Positions 16,001 through 24,077 of a DNA stretch of 42,140 nucleotides are shown here, piece by piece. The notes below the pieces were generated by a model. That model had not been told where the DNA came from and did not search any database. It saw only the letters and a program-made list of their open reading frames with translations. The stretch's first letter is position 1. Each line of letters begins with the position of its first letter. The DNA comes from Aphanothece sp. CMT-3BRIN-NPC111 (GTDB lineage Bacteria > Cyanobacteriota > Cyanobacteriia > Cyanobacteriales > JAHHGU01), in NCBI GenBank assembly GCA_019359765.1, contig JAHHGU010000049.1, positions 1-42,140 of the forward strand, read 5' to 3'. The position numbers and the translations under genes were made by a program.

Positions 16001-17283
16001 GCGAACAGTGCCCCACCTTCGGGGGCGTCAGAGACGGTGATGGTGCCCCCGTGCAAATCGACAAATTCTTTGACAATCGCTAACCCCAAACCAGTGCCAC
16101 CAAAGCGACGGGTGGCAGTTTCTTCTCCTTGACGAAATGGTTCAAAAATGACTTCGCGTAAAGTCGGCGGCACACCGAAACCGCTGTCCTGAACGGTAAT
16201 GATGGCGCGTTCGAGGGGTAGAGTGGCAGAGGGTAAATTTGTATTACTTGTCTCCTCTGCACCTCTGCTCCCCTGCACCTCTGCTTCCCCTGCTCCCCTG
16301 CACCTCTGCTCCTTTGCCAAAATGCAGCGGACACTGCCACCCGCGGGTGTGAATTTGAAGGCATTAGAGAGGAGGTTCAAGCAAATGCGCTGTAGCTTAT
16401 CGGGGTCAAGCTGTGCAGGAACAGACTCAGGTGTATCAACTAAAAAGGATATCTGGCGATCGTGTGCCAGTGTCTCAAAGTGGGAGGCAGTGAGTCGCAC
16501 TAATTGCGCCAAGTCAACTTCAGCGTAATTCGCTTGCATTTTGCCTGCTTCCAGTTTGGAGATGTCGAGCAGGTCATTGACGTGCTTGAGCAGGGTCTTA
16601 GCATTGCGATTCACCACTTTCAAATCTTGGCGCTGCGCTTCAGTTAGTGCATCTGCCCTTAGTAGCTTCTCTGCCGGTCCCAGGATCAACGCCAGCGGTG
16701 TTCGCAACTCGTGGCTGACATTAGCGAAGAACTGAGTTTTGATCTCGTCGAGTTCCTTAAGCTTCTGGTAAACCGTCTCTAGCTCTTGGTTAGCAGTCTC
16801 AAGATGCAATTTTCGCTCTTCAGAAGCTTTGGCAGCTTCAACAAGCGAGAGCGCCTGAGGAACCAGTTGGGGCAGCATTACAGCGGTTGTCACAGAGGCA
16901 ACGGCGGTAAGTAATTTAATTTGTCCCGCTAGCCAATAGGTCGGTGTCCATACTGTCCACACTTCCATAAAGTGAGTAGCACCACAGGCAACGATGAATG
17001 TTCCAAAGCCCAGGAACATCCAGTGAAAGGGGATATCTTGTCTAGATTTATAAACCAAATAAGCCAACGTGCTGGAAATCGACACGTAAGCCAGCCCGAT
17101 GAGAGTATCTGATGTCAGATGCAACCACACTAGCTCTGGCTTCCATAGGTAGCAATGCCCATGTGGTATAAAACCGTTGGCAACTAATAAATTTTGTAAT
17201 AACCCCGGCCATAGCAGCATCAGCGCTAGGGCAACAGCTAATACCCCAAGACCATAACCAATATCTAACTTATGTTGTTGCAT
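13012..17283 (-). CDS. Double hybrid histidine kinase with ethylene-receptor-like membrane domain
   Basis: The 1423-residue chain has, in order: an extra hydrophobic helix (10-30); a three-helix ethylene-binding-type domain (45-148) with Asp59, Tyr66, Cys100 and His104 at the ETR1 positions; a coiled coil; HisKA with His191; an ATPase domain (N-box 303-312, G2 GGTGLGLAIV at 395-404); REC with Asp571; a long coiled coil; PAS (~715-835); GAF (~865-1035); a second HisKA with His1053; a second ATPase domain; and a terminal REC with Asp1349. All phospho-sites look intact. A low-complexity insert interrupts the first ATPase domain (327-350). It is separated from the upstream signalling genes by 461 bp and so probably has its own promoter. 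Confidence 0.93.
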   Translation of the reverse strand: MQQHKLDIGYGLGVLAVALALMLLWPGLLQNLLVANGFIPHGHCYLWKPELVWLHLTSDTLIGLAYVSISSTLAYLVYKSRQDIPFHWMFLGFGTFIVACGATHFMEVWTVWTPTYWLAGQIKLLTAVASVTTAVMLPQLVPQALSLVEAAKASEERKLHLETANQELETVYQKLKELDEIKTQFFANVSHELRTPLALILGPAEKLLRADALTEAQRQDLKVVNRNAKTLLKHVNDLLDISKLEAGKMQANYAEVDLAQLVRLTASHFETLAHDRQISFLVDTPESVPAQLDPDKLQRICLNLLSNAFKFTPAGGSVRCILAKEQRCRGAGEAEVQGSRGAEETSNTNLPSATLPLERAIITVQDSGFGVPPTLREVIFEPFRQGEETATRRFGGTGLGLAIVKEFVDLHGGTITVSDAPEGGALFAIELPLTAPTGVAVRKRATESKDMEEIPPQLISEFTATDNSVSADFVDNLRATTDISTPPTATTQNSVRAGEADESGVETEQSFNITPPTTQNYPLVLVVEDNPEMNRFITQALADEYRTANAFNGQEGLEKALSLRPDLILSDLMMPQLSGDQLVREVRKHPELDAIPIVLLTAKADDALRVRLLREGVQDYLSKPFPTEELRSRVGNLIAMKKAREVLQQELDSKSQDLAALASELADRNRELNILASKLEIRVQERTAELKAANELLKQEIAERQQAEEDLQKEQEFLKAVLDNVEAGIVACDANGVLTIFNRVTREFHGLPEQPLSANEWAKYYDLYMPDGKTPMKQKDIPLWRALQGERFHNVEMTIAPKQGSNRTLLASGQAIVNPQGRKLGAVAVMHDITQRKQAEEERAQLIREQMARAEAEASKWRFAFLAETRMVLSSSLDYETTLPGVASLAVPSLADYCLIDLIDKGDSIRRVESVHIDPAKEALMSFLARNYPPDPHGLLGITKVLHSGESELIEEVTDWQLEACAPDEEQLEAMRQLNPVSAMIVPLSTGGRTLGVISLLSAESGRHYDQTDLALAEDLAHSIALAVENARLYRDAQEANRMKDEFLAVLSHELRTPLNSMLGWVTLLRTRKFDEAKTAKALETIERNARSQFQMIEELLDVSRIIRGKLQLNIRQVDLIPVIEAAIDTLRPAAEAKGMAIESVLDISVGSVSGDSDRLQQVVWNLVSNAIKFTPSTGRVEVRLTRVDDYAQIQVRDTGKGISPEFLPYVFERFRQENSSITRSHGGLGLGLAIVRHLVELHGGTVRAESAGIDLGATFIVRLPLPENSRVNSDRQMRWKTGEDSPIIPSPSHPLQGLRLLVVDDEADTREVITTMLEQCGAEVIGVDSVRQALAAINQQLPDVLISDIGMPVEDGYSLIRQLRQQEPKSGKHLPAIALTAYAREEDREQALAAGFQMHVSKPVEPNNLTQAIASLVNRKIN
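16234..16318 (-). repeat. Low-complexity CCCCTGCACCTCTGCT-type repeat inside a kinase domain
   Basis: Iterated CTCCCCTGCACCTCTGCT-like units lie within the first ATPase domain of the 1423-residue kinase. They are translated as Gly/Ala/Glu/Arg-rich residues (about 327-350), between the N-box and the G1 region. Similar units are common intergenic repeats in cyanobacteria. Here the reading frame is kept. Confidence 0.7.
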
Positions 17284-17744
17284 ATATTGCTGTTCCTACC
17301 GCTTATGCAATTATCGATGAAATCTTCCCGCCTACTGGTTAGTTTTCCCATCTGGCTTATCCATTGAGCTTGGTGGCGTCTAAGTCATCCTGCTGCCAGA
17401 AATCTCTCTCTCTATTGTGCCCAATGTATGTTTAAGCCTTGCCACTGCAACCAGTGAGACTTACCGCTTCAGATTTTATAGGATGGGTAGAGCATGAGCG
17501 TTCGCGTAGCGTTTCCGTAGGAAACAACCCACCAATCCTTCCTAGTGTTGGGTTCCGTTTTCTCAAGTAAAGCTACATGGATCTTGAGTTTAATTAAGTT
17601 GACTTACTTACTTGCAAAAGAGACAAATAGGATAGAGGCGCACTGAAGTGGGTTCTCAGCTAATGTGCCTTTAAGTTGCATAATCGGGATCGTCACGGAG
17701 ACGCCCAGACACGGAGATGCAATTTTAATAATGATTAGCTTACA
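17284..17744. other. 461-bp spacer between two kinase genes
   Basis: No gene is seen. It contains a palindromic cyanobacterial-type repeat, GTTTCC-GTA-GGAAAC at 17511-17525, preceded by GCGTTCGCGTAGC and followed by a CCACCAATCC...TTGGGTT stretch. A promoter for the double hybrid kinase is expected near 17300-17400 on the minus strand but is not obvious. Confidence 0.5.
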
Positions 17745-19268
17745 CTATCCTTTGCTTTCTCCAAACAGGGGCAATTTCACTGTAAATGTAGCTCCTTTGC
17801 CTTCACCTGCACTCTCAGCAGCAACTGTGCCGCCGTGCAATTCTACAAGTTTGCGTACAAGGGCTAGTCCCAAACCTAAACCACCGTGCGATCGCGTGGT
17901 GGTACTATCAGCTTGACGGAATAACTCAAAGATATAGGGAAGAACCTCAGCAGAAATCCCACTACCCGTATCGCTAACCTGGATTTGTACCCACATATCT
18001 GTATATTCTAGTTGGACTTCAACGCGCCCCCCTGTCGGTGTAAACTTAATCGCGTTGGAGAGCAAATTCCATATAACTTGTTGCAAGCGATTGGGGTCGC
18101 AGCTGAAGGCACGATCGGTAGTATCTAATATGTACTTTAGGTCAATTCCTTTGGTGTCTGCCGCTGGTTGCACAGTATCAATAGTTGCTGCAACGATCGC
18201 TCCCAGGTCAACCGGACGGACATCGAGCGCTAATTGACCACGAATAATGCGTGAGATATCTAGCAGATCCTCAATCAGCTTACTCTGCGCTACAGCATTA
18301 CGCTCAATCACCTCAAGAGCGCGGGTGGTGGTCTTTTCATCAAGCTTGCGACTGCGGAGCATTCGCGCCCACCCCAGCATAGAGTTGAGGGGCGTCCGTA
18401 GCTCGTGGGAGACAGTGGCAAGAAATTCATCTTTCATGCGGTTGGCCGCCTCAGCTTGAGCGCGAGCTGCTTGTTCGCGAATTAATAGCTGGGCGCGTTC
18501 TTCTTCAATGCGCTTGCGCTCTGTGATCTCCTCAATCGCACCTTCATAGTACAGCAGCTGCTCGTTCCTATCCCGAATAGCTCTGGCACTATTAAGTGCC
18601 CAAATAATAGTGCCGTCGTTACGACGCAACTGCACCTCAAAATTTCGCACCACGCCCTCTCGATCAATTTGGTCTTGCCATAAACAGCGCTCTTGAGGAT
18701 TTACGTATAATAAATCCACTAGCTTGATAGCCAGCAGAGACTGCTGATCTGGATAGCCCAGCATCTGCACTAGTGCTGGGTTAACATCAAGGATATGCCC
18801 TGACGGTGTGGTACGGTAAAGACCTACTGGCACACCCTCAAATAAATGACGGTATCGAGTTTCTGCTTCTTTTAGCGCTTGGCGCTGCCAAACCCGCTCT
18901 AAAACTGAACGCGCTGCTCTCGCCAGACGGATGTAATGTTTGGGCGACTTGATGATGTAGTCGTCTAGACCAGCCTTCATTGCCTCAACAGCAATTTCCT
19001 CAGTGCCGGTATTGGTGAACATAATCACTGGGTAGTCAGGGTAACGAGCCTTGAATGCTCGTAGTACTACTATTCCATTGCTCCAGCCCAGTTGGTAATC
19101 TGTAACTACCAGGTCAAAGTTACCAGCCTCTAATGCCTGGTTCAAGCCTTTTATATCAATGATTTGCTCGATATTTAGGTTAGAAAACTCCCGTTCCAAT
19201 TGGCGGATGGCCAGAAGGCGATCGTCTGGGTTGTCATCAATCACAAGAATACGTAAATTTTGGCTCAA
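17745..19268 (-). CDS. Response regulator-PAS-histidine kinase
   Basis: The 507-residue soluble protein has an N-terminal receiver domain (DD at 11-12, phospho-acceptor Asp57 in VVTDYQLG, Lys107). A PAS domain (~135-252) and a short coiled coil follow. HisKA has His288 in ATVSHELRTPLNS, and the ATPase domain has NLLSNAIKFTP and GGLGLGLALVR. REC-first kinases of this kind usually receive a phosphate or are modulated by another kinase. It begins 49 bp after the Rcp1-like regulator ends and is probably the third gene of that operon. The kinase half is closely similar to the C-terminal kinase of the neighbouring 1423-residue protein, suggesting duplication. Confidence 0.93.
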   Translation of the reverse strand: MSQNLRILVIDDNPDDRLLAIRQLEREFSNLNIEQIIDIKGLNQALEAGNFDLVVTDYQLGWSNGIVVLRAFKARYPDYPVIMFTNTGTEEIAVEAMKAGLDDYIIKSPKHYIRLARAARSVLERVWQRQALKEAETRYRHLFEGVPVGLYRTTPSGHILDVNPALVQMLGYPDQQSLLAIKLVDLLYVNPQERCLWQDQIDREGVVRNFEVQLRRNDGTIIWALNSARAIRDRNEQLLYYEGAIEEITERKRIEEERAQLLIREQAARAQAEAANRMKDEFLATVSHELRTPLNSMLGWARMLRSRKLDEKTTTRALEVIERNAVAQSKLIEDLLDISRIIRGQLALDVRPVDLGAIVAATIDTVQPAADTKGIDLKYILDTTDRAFSCDPNRLQQVIWNLLSNAIKFTPTGGRVEVQLEYTDMWVQIQVSDTGSGISAEVLPYIFELFRQADSTTTRSHGGLGLGLALVRKLVELHGGTVAAESAGEGKGATFTVKLPLFGESKG

Positions 19269-19317
19269 AAGTTGCCTCCATAGCCATTAGGTTAATTAGT
19301 TTATTACTAATCAGTAT

Positions 19318-19770
19318 TCAGTTATCTTCTACTCTCGACTTTTCGTTGAAAAGAAGCCAGTAAAGGTTGAGAGTCTTGACCATTTCTAGCAAAACATCGA
19401 AAGCCACTGGTTTAACTAGGTAGGAGTTGGCACCTAGGTTGTAGGCTTGCTTGATATCGCCGTTCTCTGTAGAGGAAGCCAGCACTACTACTGGCAGGCG
19501 CTTTAGTCCAGGTTGCTGCCGCAGCCATGTCAGAACCTCAAAACCAGATTTGCGAGGCAGCCTTATGTCTAGCAACATCAGCCTGGGCAGAGGGTAGCGA
19601 TCGCGATCTTGATAACGGTCTTTACCACTAAGGTACAGCACCGCTGCCTCCCCGTCTTCTAATACTAGAAGGTGATGTTTCACGTTTGCCTTGCGAAAAG
19701 CACGCTGAATTAGTAGAACGTCGTTGGGGTCGTCTTCTACTAGTAAAATGGTGTTTTCGGCAATGCTCAT
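19318..19770 (-). CDS. Rcp1-like single-domain response regulator
   Basis: The 150-residue receiver has no output domain. Phosphorylation residues are Glu12/Asp13/Asp14 in LLVEDDPND, Asp68 in LMLLDIRLP, Ser99/Ser100 and Lys120. The extended loop GKDRYQDRDRYPLPRL and the C-terminal LNLYWLL motif are hallmarks of regulators paired with phytochrome-type kinases such as Cph1/Rcp1. Its ATG overlaps the TGA of the upstream kinase (ATGA), so the pair is translationally coupled and almost certainly cognate. Confidence 0.93.
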   Translation of the reverse strand: MSIAENTILLVEDDPNDVLLIQRAFRKANVKHHLLVLEDGEAAVLYLSGKDRYQDRDRYPLPRLMLLDIRLPRKSGFEVLTWLRQQPGLKRLPVVVLASSTENGDIKQAYNLGANSYLVKPVAFDVLLEMVKTLNLYWLLFNEKSRVEDN

Positions 19771-22505
19771 TTTTGCTTCTCAGCTTTTGGTAACTCTATC
19801 CAAAACCGGCTCCCTTGAGCCACTTCTGAGTGCACTCCGACCCGACCCCCCATACGTTCTATTCCTTTACGCACAATTGCCAGCCCAATGCCGTTGCCGG
19901 GATAAGTTTCAATCCCGTGCAAACGCTCGAAAACTCGGAAAATGCGGTCTTGGTGTTCTAGATTAATACCGATACCATTGTCTTCTATCCAAAGGCGTAC
20001 CATGTTGAAATTGAGGAAAGCGCTAGAGGATTTAGGATGATTAGGTGGTAATTCTTCTCTACCTGTCTGAACTTCCTCAGCCGATGAATTTAATAAATTG
20101 TCATACCGTTCTTCTGCCCAGAGGCGCACTTGAGGCTGCACATCAGAAGCTACAAACTTGACAGCATTTGTTAAAAGATTGGTTATGACCTGAACAAGAG
20201 TGGTGCGATGAGCCAGAACACTCATTTGAAGCCCCTCTTCTTCTAGGGTGACAAGAACTTGTCGCTCTCGAAATTCGTCTTCTATCTGTGTTATTACATA
20301 TCTGACCACAGACGCGAGGTTGACTGGCTGGAGTTTCATCTCCGTGCGGCCTAAACTGCTGTAAGCTAGCAGCTCTTGTATTAAGGTTTCCATCCGCTGG
20401 GCAGCACCGCTAATTCGTTGGGCGTACTCTTGACCAAGCGAGTCCATCTGGTCGGCGTAGTCTTCCAACAAGGCTTGACTAAATCCCTGCATGGCGCGTA
20501 ATGGTGCCCGCAGATCGTGGGAGACGGAATAGGCAAACGCTTCTAGTTCCGCGTTTGCTTCCTGCAACTCGGCGGTACGTTCGGCGACACGCTGCTCTAG
20601 TTCAGCTGCCTTGCGCTGGAGTTGTTCTCGTAGCTGCGCTTGATGGATGGCGATCGCGATTTGATTAGCTACCTCGCTGACAATTTGCAAATGTTGAGAA
20701 TTAAATGCTGCTCTTTGAGAAGTAGCAAGAATCAGTTCACCGATGAACTCTTCCCCAGCAAATAAAGGGAGACTGATGTAGCTCCCCATCCCTTCTCCCC
20801 CCTGACGCTGTAGGATCGGGGGGTAATCAAGGAAAAAAGCAAAAGGTAAAACGTCTGACTCTTCATTTTCTAATTTTTCCTGTTCAGTTTTTACTTTTAA
20901 AACTTCGGCAGGAATAAAGTCGGTTATTGGCAAAGTCGCATTTTGTAGAAGCTGCCAATTTCCTGTTAACTTTTCTGCTACAACGTGAGCTTCACTATTT
21001 TCAAAGTCAAACAACACGACAAAGGACTGTTCGGAAAACACAAAGCGGCTCATGCGGGAAAGCGCAGCGTGGACAATTTCTTTAAGCGACTGCGCGGCTA
21101 GGATGGTGCGGTCAATTTGTTGTAGGGTTTCTAAACGTTGGGTAGAACTATGCAGCGCTAATTCTGCCTGCTTGCGGTTGTTGATGTCTTCAATAACGGA
21201 GATAAAATACTTCGGCTCACCCAAAGGTTCACGCACAAGCGACACGGTCAAATTTATCCAAATTAGGGAAGCATCTTTGCGGATGTAGCGCTTCTCCATT
21301 GAGTATGCCTGAATTTCATCAGCCAATACTTTGCGGACATATGCTAAGTCGCTATCGAGGTCATCAGGATAAGTAATATCCTGAAATGTTAGCTTTAGTA
21401 ATTCCTCTCGGGTGTATCCCACAATGTCACAAAGCTTTTGATTAACCATTAGCCACTGTCCATCTGTTGATACATGGGCAATGCCGACAGCAGCTTGCTC
21501 GAATGTAGCGCGGAAGCGCTGCTCGCTCTCTCGTAGTGCCTCTTCTGCTCCCTTGCGCTCTGTAATGTCGCGGGTGACTTTAGCAAAGCCACTCAAGGAA
21601 CCTGCTTTGTCCCGTAAAGCTGTAATCAAGACATTAGCCCAAAACTGCGACCCATCCTTACGGACACGCCAGCCTTCTTCTTCAAACCGACCTGCGGCTG
21701 CCGCTACTTGCAATTCTCGCTCAGGTTTACCTTGCTCAATATCTTCTGCTGTGAAAAAGCGGGAGAAATGCTGACCAATAATTTCTTCTGGTCGATAGCC
21801 TTTAATCCGCTCTGCTCCAGCATTCCAACTGACAATATATCCGTTAGGATCGAGCATGAAAATGGCGTAGTCTTTCACCCCCTCGACTAATAAGCTTTTT
21901 AGCTCTTCGCTTTCCCTTAGTGCTTTTGTTTGCTCTTGGTAGCTCGCTAAGGCGTGTCTGTAGTTCTCAGATACTGCCATTAATTGACGCCTAGTGAAGA
22001 ACAAAATTAAAGTCGCTACCCCAATAGTTAAACTAATACTGCTTCCGATTACTAGCCAAGTTATATTTTTGCCTATCTGAGTTTGAGCCAGCCTTTGCCT
22101 GTGTTCAGTTTGAATAAGCGGGGCTACCTGACCTCGGATTGTATCAATGCGTTGTTTACTCTGAGCATTAGTGGTATAGGCTTGATCAGCCCCCCCCTGC
22201 TTGCTCAGGTAAATTATTTGCTGGACGTAGCACTGCCACCTTGTAAAATGTGGGTTCTTAGTGGGGTTGTGCGAAATCAAACGACTAGCATCATTAAACG
22301 CCCAGTCTATTGATGTACTCGCTTGTCGGTAAGGCTCCAGAAAATTTTTATTGCTAGTAACGATATACTCACACCGCCCGGTTTTCATATCTCCGAGCTG
22401 CCAAAGTAAGACGCCTGCCAGTATGAGCATTAGGCGCAACGGCAGTGCAAACGCGCGGGGGAGCTTGTGTTTAAACTTTTCTTGAGCAACCCGGAGTAAG
22501 GTCAT
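19767..22505 (-). CDS. Membrane sensor histidine kinase (PAS-PAS-GAF)
   Basis: The 912-residue kinase has two membrane helices (~22-38 and ~150-170) enclosing a ~110-residue external sensor region that I cannot assign (CHASE3-like in size and position). Then come PAS (~203-320), PAS (~325-447), GAF (~465-625), a coiled coil, and a phytochrome-type HisKA with His663 in YSVSHDLRAPLRAMQGF. The ATPase domain has NLLTNAVKFV, DNGIGI and GNGIGLAIV, with a variable insert of about 30 residues before the DNGIGI motif. The GAF shows no obvious bilin-binding cysteine. It is the first gene of an operon with the Rcp1-like regulator (4-bp overlap) and the REC-PAS-kinase. Confidence 0.92.
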   Translation of the reverse strand: MTLLRVAQEKFKHKLPRAFALPLRLMLILAGVLLWQLGDMKTGRCEYIVTSNKNFLEPYRQASTSIDWAFNDASRLISHNPTKNPHFTRWQCYVQQIIYLSKQGGADQAYTTNAQSKQRIDTIRGQVAPLIQTEHRQRLAQTQIGKNITWLVIGSSISLTIGVATLILFFTRRQLMAVSENYRHALASYQEQTKALRESEELKSLLVEGVKDYAIFMLDPNGYIVSWNAGAERIKGYRPEEIIGQHFSRFFTAEDIEQGKPERELQVAAAAGRFEEEGWRVRKDGSQFWANVLITALRDKAGSLSGFAKVTRDITERKGAEEALRESEQRFRATFEQAAVGIAHVSTDGQWLMVNQKLCDIVGYTREELLKLTFQDITYPDDLDSDLAYVRKVLADEIQAYSMEKRYIRKDASLIWINLTVSLVREPLGEPKYFISVIEDINNRKQAELALHSSTQRLETLQQIDRTILAAQSLKEIVHAALSRMSRFVFSEQSFVVLFDFENSEAHVVAEKLTGNWQLLQNATLPITDFIPAEVLKVKTEQEKLENEESDVLPFAFFLDYPPILQRQGGEGMGSYISLPLFAGEEFIGELILATSQRAAFNSQHLQIVSEVANQIAIAIHQAQLREQLQRKAAELEQRVAERTAELQEANAELEAFAYSVSHDLRAPLRAMQGFSQALLEDYADQMDSLGQEYAQRISGAAQRMETLIQELLAYSSLGRTEMKLQPVNLASVVRYVITQIEDEFRERQVLVTLEEEGLQMSVLAHRTTLVQVITNLLTNAVKFVASDVQPQVRLWAEERYDNLLNSSAEEVQTGREELPPNHPKSSSAFLNFNMVRLWIEDNGIGINLEHQDRIFRVFERLHGIETYPGNGIGLAIVRKGIERMGGRVGVHSEVAQGSRFWIELPKAEKQK

Positions 22506-22868
22506 TTTGGGAATGCTACTAACAAAAAATTCATAGTCATGGCGACAATCAACAGGTTAATAGGGTTATATTGCCGCTCAATTATTCATCTTTCGCTTCT
22601 TTTAAAACTAGAGGTGATTGGTCTATAAGCATAGATAGGACTTACGCATTGACTTTATATATGGCGTTTTGCAGGGACAATTACAGGAACATCGTCTTTA
22701 AATATGTTACTGGTACGTAAGTCCTGATAGAAAAACAAATATTAATAATGGAGATTCAAAGGAAAGTGATTTTAATCTCTATTTTCTAGCTTTAATGCAA
22801 TAGTTTCACTTCTTTTAATCTATCTAAAGGCAGATAAAAAATACTAAATTAAAAATAATGGTACTGTT
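22506..22868. other. 363-bp divergent spacer containing a MITE-like repeat
   Basis: The spacer between the divergently transcribed membrane kinase and ComF-family genes is AT-rich and contains the inverted-repeat element at 22637-22725. Promoters for both flanking genes should lie here. None can be placed with confidence. Confidence 0.5.
22637..22725. repeat. MITE-like element, 89 bp
   Basis: Perfect 10-bp terminal inverted repeats AGGACTTACG/CGTAAGTCCT (22637-22646, 22716-22725) are flanked on both sides by GAT, a possible 3-bp target duplication. GGACTTACGCA-type ends are familiar from cyanobacterial insertion sequences. No coding capacity remains. Confidence 0.55.
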
Positions 22869-23567
22869 ATGGAAAACTTGGCTCGAACACTAAAGAGTTT
22901 TCTAGATTTATTTCTCCAGTCGAGTTGTCCTCTTTGTCAACGTCCAGCTGATGGAGCGCTCTGCCAATACTGCCAACGAGAGGTTCTAAGCTGTGAATTG
23001 TCCAACCCTAGCCAATTCTGGCAAGGACAACTGCCTGTGTTTGCCTGGGGGGTATATGGGGGTGCTCTCAAACGTGCGATCGCGGCTCTAAAATATGAAA
23101 ACCAACCCCAATTAGCTCAGCCTCTAGGCCACTGGCTGGGTAGCTCATGGCTGACCTCAAAAGTGTCTGCTGGGAAAAAAAAATTAATAGTCGTCCCGAT
23201 TCCCCTTCACGCTAAAAAGCTACAGCAGCGTGGTTATAACCAAGCAGAACTACTGGCACAGAGTTTTTGCGACTTCACCGGCTTATCTTTGCAGGCGCAG
23301 GGTTTAGAACGGATGCGTGCTACTGAGGCCCAGTTTGGCTTGTCACCCTCAGAGCGAGAACAAAATTTGGTTGGCGCTTTTCGTTTGGGCAAAAAAATTC
23401 AAGCGCGTCTTCCAATAACACCTGTGCTGTTAGTAGATGACATTTTCACTACTGGTGCGACTGGTAGAGCGGCAGCCCAAACGCTCCAGCAATCGGGCAT
23501 TCCAGTATATGGATTGATTGCGATCGCTACTACGCAAAAAGCGAAGATAGCCAGCACGGATTTGTAG
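22869..23567 (+). CDS. ComF-family phosphoribosyltransferase-like protein
   Basis: The 232-residue protein has an N-terminal zinc-binding set Cys20, Cys23, Cys32, Cys35 (CPLCQRP and CQYC). It has the ComF signature PIPLHAKKLQQRGYNQAELLA (110-130) and a PRPP-binding loop VLLVDDIFTTGATG (186-199). ComF proteins take part in DNA uptake (competence) in several bacteria and are needed for natural transformation in cyanobacteria. The biochemical role is not settled. The length is usual. A terminator-like hairpin follows. Confidence 0.92.
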   Translation: MENLARTLKSFLDLFLQSSCPLCQRPADGALCQYCQREVLSCELSNPSQFWQGQLPVFAWGVYGGALKRAIAALKYENQPQLAQPLGHWLGSSWLTSKVSAGKKKLIVVPIPLHAKKLQQRGYNQAELLAQSFCDFTGLSLQAQGLERMRATEAQFGLSPSEREQNLVGAFRLGKKIQARLPITPVLLVDDIFTTGATGRAAAQTLQQSGIPVYGLIAIATTQKAKIASTDL

Positions 23568-23575
23568 TTAAGCTC

Positions 23576-23603
23576 ATCCCCCGCAGCCTTTGAGTCGGGG
23601 GAT
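23576..23603 (+). terminator. Hairpin after the ComF-family gene
   Basis: ATCCCCCG (23576-23583) pairs with CGGGGGAT (23596-23603) over a 12-base loop and is followed by TTCACGTT. It lies 8 bp after the stop and could end transcription from either side of this convergent gene pair. Confidence 0.55.
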
Positions 23604-23608
23604 TTCAC

Positions 23609-23696
23609 GTTAGTTGATAGTTGTTAGTTGAATTATCAACTAACGGGCGGCGGCGATAACGATCCCGGCTGAAACACGGGGGCTGAGGAGCCGCCC
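23609..23696. repeat. Structured dispersed repeat, copy 2
   Basis: An 11-bp inverted repeat GTTAGTTGATA/TATCAACTAAC (23609-23619, 23634-23644) is followed directly by GGGCGGC (23645-23651), which pairs with GCCGCCC (23690-23696). The latter encloses a CCCG/CGGG hairpin (23664-23667, 23677-23680). The junction sequence 23637-23657 matches 1678-1698 at 19 of 21 bases. It lies between convergent genes. Confidence 0.5.
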
Positions 23697-23708
23697 ATGC
23701 ATAATGAT

Positions 23709-24077
23709 TCACTTTTTCCAAATGACCAAGATGACGCCACTGATAATCAGAGACAAACCCACATAACGACTAACAGGAATGGCTTCTTTAAATACAAAGT
23801 AGCCCCCTAAAACTGAAAAAACGTATACCAGAGACGCACCCGGACCAGCAATGCTGAGATTAACGCGAGTAAGCAGTAAAATGTAAGTAATCGCTCCTAA
23901 ACCATAGCAAGTAAGACCAGCCAGCAGTTCTGGTGTCGTGATGATAGCCAAAACATGGCTGAATAAATTGCTAGAGTTAACTTGCCCCAGCTTCAACGCC
24001 CCAGCCTTGAGAAAAAATTGCCCCGCAACGCTCATGAGGATGGAAACGAGGAACAATCCCAACTCGGGTACGGTCAC
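23709..24077 (-). CDS. Small DMT-superfamily (EamA/SMR-like) transporter subunit
   Basis: The 122-residue protein has four predicted membrane helices. It opens with an SMR/EamA-like helix (SVAGQFFLKAGALKLG) and ends with the typical GGYFVFKEAIPVSRYVGLSL and VILVIWKK segment. Single-repeat members of this superfamily work as dimers and export small hydrophobic or cationic compounds, or flip lipid-linked sugars. The substrate is not evident. It converges with the ComF-family gene. Confidence 0.8.
   Translation of the reverse strand: MTVPELGLFLVSILMSVAGQFFLKAGALKLGQVNSSNLFSHVLAIITTPELLAGLTCYGLGAITYILLLTRVNLSIAGPGASLVYVFSVLGGYFVFKEAIPVSRYVGLSLIISGVILVIWKK

Noticed and set aside
19767..22505. Phytochrome identity of the membrane kinase
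   Set aside because: The HisKA and the partner regulator are phytochrome-like, but the GAF lacks an obvious bilin-binding Cys and there is no PHY domain.
23609..23696. Riboswitch controlling the small DMT transporter
   Set aside because: The element lies downstream of the transporter stop, between convergent genes, not in its leader. Repeat copy 1 is beside an unrelated gene.
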